Assembly: GCA_023450535.1 (NCBI GenBank)
Contig: JAEXGX010000146.1
Location: 1 to 24,760 of the forward strand
Origin: Pseudomonadota bacterium
Lineage (GTDB): Bacteria > Desulfobacterota > Desulfovibrionia > Desulfovibrionales > Desulfovibrionaceae
DNA length: 24,760 nt
Direction of reading: 5' to 3'
The notes under the pieces were generated by a model, which had not been told where the DNA came from, ran no database searches, and saw nothing but the letters and a program-made list of their open reading frames with translations. The position numbers were made by a program, and so were the translations under genes. This document shows, piece after piece, positions 22,065 through 24,760 of this stretch (the stretch's first letter is position 1; every line of letters begins with the position of its first letter).

Positions 22065-22101
22065 CTCGCAACGAGGCGGCCTGCGCCGCTCTCATTGCGA
22101 G
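22065..22101 (+). repeat. Second hairpin next to the 152-bp palindrome
   Basis: CTCGCAA (22065-22071) pairs with TTGCGAG (22095-22101), and the inner GAGGCGGC/GCCGCTC pairs with one bulge around CTGC. It lies 7 bp beyond the large palindrome and may belong to the same element. Confidence 0.55.
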
Positions 22102-22262
22102 ATGGTCAGCGGAAAAAACGGTCTCCGGGTAGTATGTCTTTTTCGTCGTGTCAGCACCAGGCAGGAAACGAATATATGGGATGCCCGGGTTTTCCCTGTT
22201 TACTCTGACTGCTGCGAAACAGCGAGGGAATATCAAATAAAAGTCTTTGAAAAGAAGGGGGT

Positions 22263-22306
22263 ATGGGGGAGGGAAAACTTTCTTCAGAAAGTTTTCCCTC
22301 CCCCAT
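22263..22306 (-). terminator. Terminator of the lipoprotein-asnS-trmH operon
   Basis: A perfect 20-bp stem (22263-22282 with 22287-22306) with loop TTCA starts 12 bp after the trmH stop codon. A CTTCTTTTC stretch follows shortly on the minus strand. Confidence 0.8.
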
Positions 22307-22317
22307 TATACTAATAT

Positions 22318-22905
22318 TCAGCGTTCCAGCCAGTCAGCCAGACGCGTTTCGTACTCTTCGGGGGTCCAGGTCATGCGTTCGTACATCCCGGCCAGCTTGC
22401 GCTGGCGCGAGGCTTCCGCCAGCATGAGCGCGGCGGCCACCGAGACATTGAAACTCTGGATCATGCCGTACATGGGGATATACACTTCTCCGTCCACCAG
22501 TGGCAGCAACTCGGGGGAAACGCCCGCGTGCTCGTTGCCCATGATGATGGCCGTGGGCTTGGCAAAGTCGTATTCCCCAACGGGCTTCGAATCCGGCGTG
22601 CAACTGGTGGCCAGTACCTGAAAGCCTCCGGCGCGCAGAGCCTTCATGAGGTCTTCCTTGCTGTCGTGGCGCAGGGTTTCCACCCATTTGCGGGCCGAGG
22701 CCGAAGTTTTGCGGCTCAGGGCCGGAAAGGGGGCGTGCGTGTAGTACAGGTGTACGCCCGCCACTCCGAAGGCGTCGCAACTGCGATAAATGGCTGACAC
22801 GTTATGTGGATCGTGGATGTTGTCCAGCACCAGCGTCAGATCCTTCTGGCGTTGGGCCAGCACATGTTCAATTTTGGCGCGTCGGCGATCGGTCATGCTG
22901 CGCAT
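22318..22905 (-). CDS. trmH: SpoU/TrmH-family tRNA/rRNA 2'-O-methyltransferase
   Basis: A 195-residue SPOUT methyltransferase. All three family motifs are present: motif 1 DNIHDPHNVSAIYRSCDAFG, motif 2 IIMGNEHAGVSPELL, and motif 3 IPMYGMIQSFNVSVAAALML, whose knot binds S-adenosylmethionine. The DPHNVSAIYRSCDAFGV form is close to TrmH, which makes Gm18 in tRNA, but other SpoU members cannot be excluded. Start ATG 22905 has GGAG 8 bp upstream, overlapping the end of asnS; asnS stops 2 bp before, so translation is coupled. An alternative ATG lies at 22896. Confidence 0.88.
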   Translation of the reverse strand: MRSMTDRRRAKIEHVLAQRQKDLTLVLDNIHDPHNVSAIYRSCDAFGVAGVHLYYTHAPFPALSRKTSASARKWVETLRHDSKEDLMKALRAGGFQVLATSCTPDSKPVGEYDFAKPTAIIMGNEHAGVSPELLPLVDGEVYIPMYGMIQSFNVSVAAALMLAEASRQRKLAGMYERMTWTPEEYETRLADWLER

Positions 22906-22907
22906 GG

Positions 22908-24290
22908 CTAGAACTCCAGCGATCCGGTCGTGCGCGGGAAGGGCAGAACGTCGCGGATATTGGCGATGCCGGTGAGCAGCATGATCAGACGTTCGAAGCC
23001 CATGCCGAATCCGGCATGCGGCACGGAGCCGAAGCGGCGCAGATCGAGATACCACCAGTAATCCTCGATATTCTGACCCAGCTCCCGGATGCGCGCTTCC
23101 AGCACATCCAGACGCTCCTCACGCTGACTGCCGCCGATCAGCTCACCAATACGCGGCACCAGCAGGTCCATGGCCGCTACGGTTTCACCGTCGTCGTTCT
23201 GGCGCATGTAGAACGCTTTGATCACCTTGGGGTAATCGTACACCGTGACCGGCGCCTTGAAATGCTCTTCGGTGAGGAAGCGCTCGTGCTCGGTTTGCAG
23301 GTCCGTGCCAAAGGACACGGGATATTCAAACTGCTTCCCGCATGTTTGCAGAATGCCCACGGCATCGCGGTAGGAAACGCGCACGAAGTCCTTGTCTACG
23401 AGCTGGCGGAGGCTGTCGATCAGGCCGGGGGACACAAACTTGTCGAACAGGGCGAGATCAGCCTCGCAATGTTCCAGGGTGTGCTTTGCGGCATGGCGGA
23501 TCAGGCCTTCGCCCAATTCCATGTTGTCCCAGATATCTGCAAAGGCAACTTCCGGTTCGATCATCCAGAATTCGGCGGCGTGGCGCGGAGTATTGGAATT
23601 TTCAGCGCGGAAGGTGGGGCCGAACGTGTAGATCTTGCCCAGTGCCGTGGCCATGGCCTCGCCTTCAAGCTGGCCGGATACGGTGAGGCTGGCTTCCTTG
23701 CCGAAGAAATCGTCGGTAAAGTAGGGCTGCCCTTCCTTCGCCTTGTGATCGACGGGGAGTGTGGTCACGCGGAACATTTCTCCCGCGCCCTCGCGGTCCG
23801 AGCCGGTGAGGATGGGGGTGTGCACGTAGACAAAACCCTGGTTGCGGAAATAGTCGTGCACGGCCAGCGCGGCCTGGGAACGGATGCGGAAGGCCGCGCC
23901 ATACTTGTTGGTGCGCGGGCGCAGATGCGCGATGGTACGTAAAAATTCGTCGGAATGGCGCTTTTTCTGCAAGGGGAAGGTTTCCGGATCGGCCAGACCA
24001 AACACGGTCATATCCTTTGCCTTGACTTCCCACTTCTGCCCCTTGCCGGGAGATTCCACCAGGTCTCCTTCGATTTTCACGGAGGCCCCGGTATTCACGC
24101 CTTCCAGCCTCTTCCAGGCGGGGGTGCCTTCATCGATAATGCACTGGAGGTTCGCCAGGCAGGAGCCGTCGTTCAGCTCCAGAAAGACAAAACCTTTGGA
24201 ATCGCGGCGGGTACGCACCCATCCGCAGACCTTGATATCCTGACGAGGCGCGTCGGCGGCGAGGGCCTCACGGATCACTGTACGCTGCAT
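22908..24290 (-). CDS. asnS: Asparaginyl-tRNA synthetase
   Basis: A 460-residue class IIb aminoacyl-tRNA synthetase, close to the usual bacterial length of about 465. The N-terminal OB-fold anticodon-binding domain (VCGWVRTRRDSKGFVFLELN) is followed by the catalytic core. Motif 2 reads FRAENSNTPRHAAEFWMIEP, where HAAEFWM is typical of AsnRS, and motif 3 is GFGMGFERL (427-435). The C-terminus reads RDVLPFPRTTGSLEF. It charges tRNA-Asn directly, so the organism need not rely only on the transamidation route. AGGAG lies 7 bp before ATG 24290. It is the middle gene of a compact operon. Confidence 0.97.
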   Translation of the reverse strand: MQRTVIREALAADAPRQDIKVCGWVRTRRDSKGFVFLELNDGSCLANLQCIIDEGTPAWKRLEGVNTGASVKIEGDLVESPGKGQKWEVKAKDMTVFGLADPETFPLQKKRHSDEFLRTIAHLRPRTNKYGAAFRIRSQAALAVHDYFRNQGFVYVHTPILTGSDREGAGEMFRVTTLPVDHKAKEGQPYFTDDFFGKEASLTVSGQLEGEAMATALGKIYTFGPTFRAENSNTPRHAAEFWMIEPEVAFADIWDNMELGEGLIRHAAKHTLEHCEADLALFDKFVSPGLIDSLRQLVDKDFVRVSYRDAVGILQTCGKQFEYPVSFGTDLQTEHERFLTEEHFKAPVTVYDYPKVIKAFYMRQNDDGETVAAMDLLVPRIGELIGGSQREERLDVLEARIRELGQNIEDYWWYLDLRRFGSVPHAGFGMGFERLIMLLTGIANIRDVLPFPRTTGSLEF

Positions 24291-24299
24291 ATTGAACTC

Positions 24300-24707
24300 C
24301 TATTCCTCAACTTCGATTTCATACCAGCCCTTTTCACTCATGCACGCATCGTACACGGTATCCCGGGCCTGGTCATAACGACTCAGAGAATTCAGAACCT
24401 GATCCCGCGCCCGTTCGTTTTCCCGCGTCACCCGTTCGTATTCTCTCTGGAGTTGGGCGTTGTAGCCGGGCTCACCGGGAGCGGGCGGCGGCGTGACATA
24501 GACATTGTTCCCCAGGTTCACATCCTTGGGAGGAAAAGCCTTATAGGCCTTCTCGAGGCACGCCGCCTTATCGCGATTGAAAGCCTGGGGGTTGGCCGTT
24601 TCCAGACCGTATTTGTCGTGATACATGCGCGAAACGATACAACCGGAAAGCATGGGCAAAACAAGCGCAGTCACAAGCAGCGGCCAAAGAAAAGAAGAAC
24701 GGGGCAT
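24300..24707 (-). CDS. Small lipoprotein of unknown function
   Basis: A 135-residue protein. Residues 1-22 form a lipoprotein signal peptide and LSGC-23 is the lipobox, so the mature protein should be lipid-anchored, probably in the outer membrane. The central part includes a proline-rich VTPPPAPGEPG and a charged helix (QREYERVTRENERARDQVLN) that may form a coiled coil. Two further Cys residues (AACLEK, DACMSEKG) could form a disulfide. GGAGG precedes ATG 24707 by about 5 bp. It ends 9 bp before asnS, so it is likely the first gene of that operon within this window. I do not recognise the family. Confidence 0.8.
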   Translation of the reverse strand: MPRSSFLWPLLVTALVLPMLSGCIVSRMYHDKYGLETANPQAFNRDKAACLEKAYKAFPPKDVNLGNNVYVTPPPAPGEPGYNAQLQREYERVTRENERARDQVLNSLSRYDQARDTVYDACMSEKGWYEIEVEE

Positions 24708-24760
24708 GGCGACCTCCCGGCAGTGTTCCCCCCGGCGGGAAACCGGGGCGCCAATGGCGA

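Larger units (their letters stand above)
21872..22317. other. 446-bp gap upstream of htrA holding two structured elements and a terminator
   Basis: It contains the nested hairpin at 21906-22057, a second hairpin at 22065-22101 and the trmH terminator at 22263-22306. A 122-codon minus-strand frame (21868-22236) crosses it but is explained by the palindromic sequence and lacks family features. No clear sigma-70 promoter for htrA was found by eye. Confidence 0.6.

Noticed and set aside
21868..22236. 122-codon minus-strand open frame overlapping the htrA start by ATGA
   Set aside because: It is formed by the nested palindrome and hairpin, its C-terminal codons include the htrA ribosome-binding site, and there is no recognisable domain or own ribosome-binding site.

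Overview
This is a GC-rich bacterial window. It most resembles a strictly anaerobic, sulfate- or sulfite-reducing Desulfobacterota of the Desulfovibrio/Bilophila kind. The evidence is several TRAP transporters, an APS-reductase-like flavoprotein, low-potential Fe-S oxidoreductases, a sigma-54 activator and a large number of structured intergenic repeats. The genus is inferred, not proven. No rRNA, tRNA, transposase, phage gene or CRISPR array was seen.

Left block (1-7403, + strand): a catabolic/transport island. In order it holds the end of an amidohydrolase-fold gene, a LysR-type regulator, an iron-sulfur flavoprotein, a second amidohydrolase-fold gene, a TAXI-type TRAP solute-binding protein, a third amidohydrolase-fold gene and a fused 4TM/12TM TRAP permease. 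The substrate-binding protein and permease are separated by one of the amidohydrolase-like genes. These amidohydrolase-like proteins have lost most of the usual metal ligands. The intergenic DNA at 1321-1825 and 4350-4614 is rich in hairpins and carries two inverted copies of a 30-bp sequence. These copies bracket the flavoprotein/amidohydrolase/TAXI segment.

Middle block (7404-17200): a convergent terminator separates the island from a minus-strand sigma-54 enhancer-binding protein with an unusual long N-terminal part. Divergent from it is a five-gene operon preceded by a -24/-12-like promoter. The operon encodes a GltD-like NAD(P)H oxidoreductase with extra ferredoxin clusters at both ends, an AprA/fumarate-reductase-type flavoprotein, and a complete DctP-DctQ-DctM TRAP transporter. 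The simplest reading is that the TRAP system imports a carboxylate-type compound, NAD(P)H electrons pass through the Fe-S/GltD-like protein to the flavoprotein, and the flavoprotein reduces the compound (or the reverse oxidation). The neighbouring activator would switch this on. The substrate cannot be read from sequence.

Right block (17201-24760, all - strand): three housekeeping-like groups. (i) A YkgJ-type cysteine-cluster protein, a small helical protein, and a large protein with an Arg/Gly/Asp-rich tail, a chorismate-mutase-like helical segment and a degenerate EPSP-synthase fold; these appear co-transcribed and end at a strong intrinsic terminator. (ii) A periplasmic HtrA/Deg protease preceded by a long nested hairpin element. 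(iii) A tight lipoprotein-asnS-trmH operon ending in a 20-bp perfect hairpin terminator.
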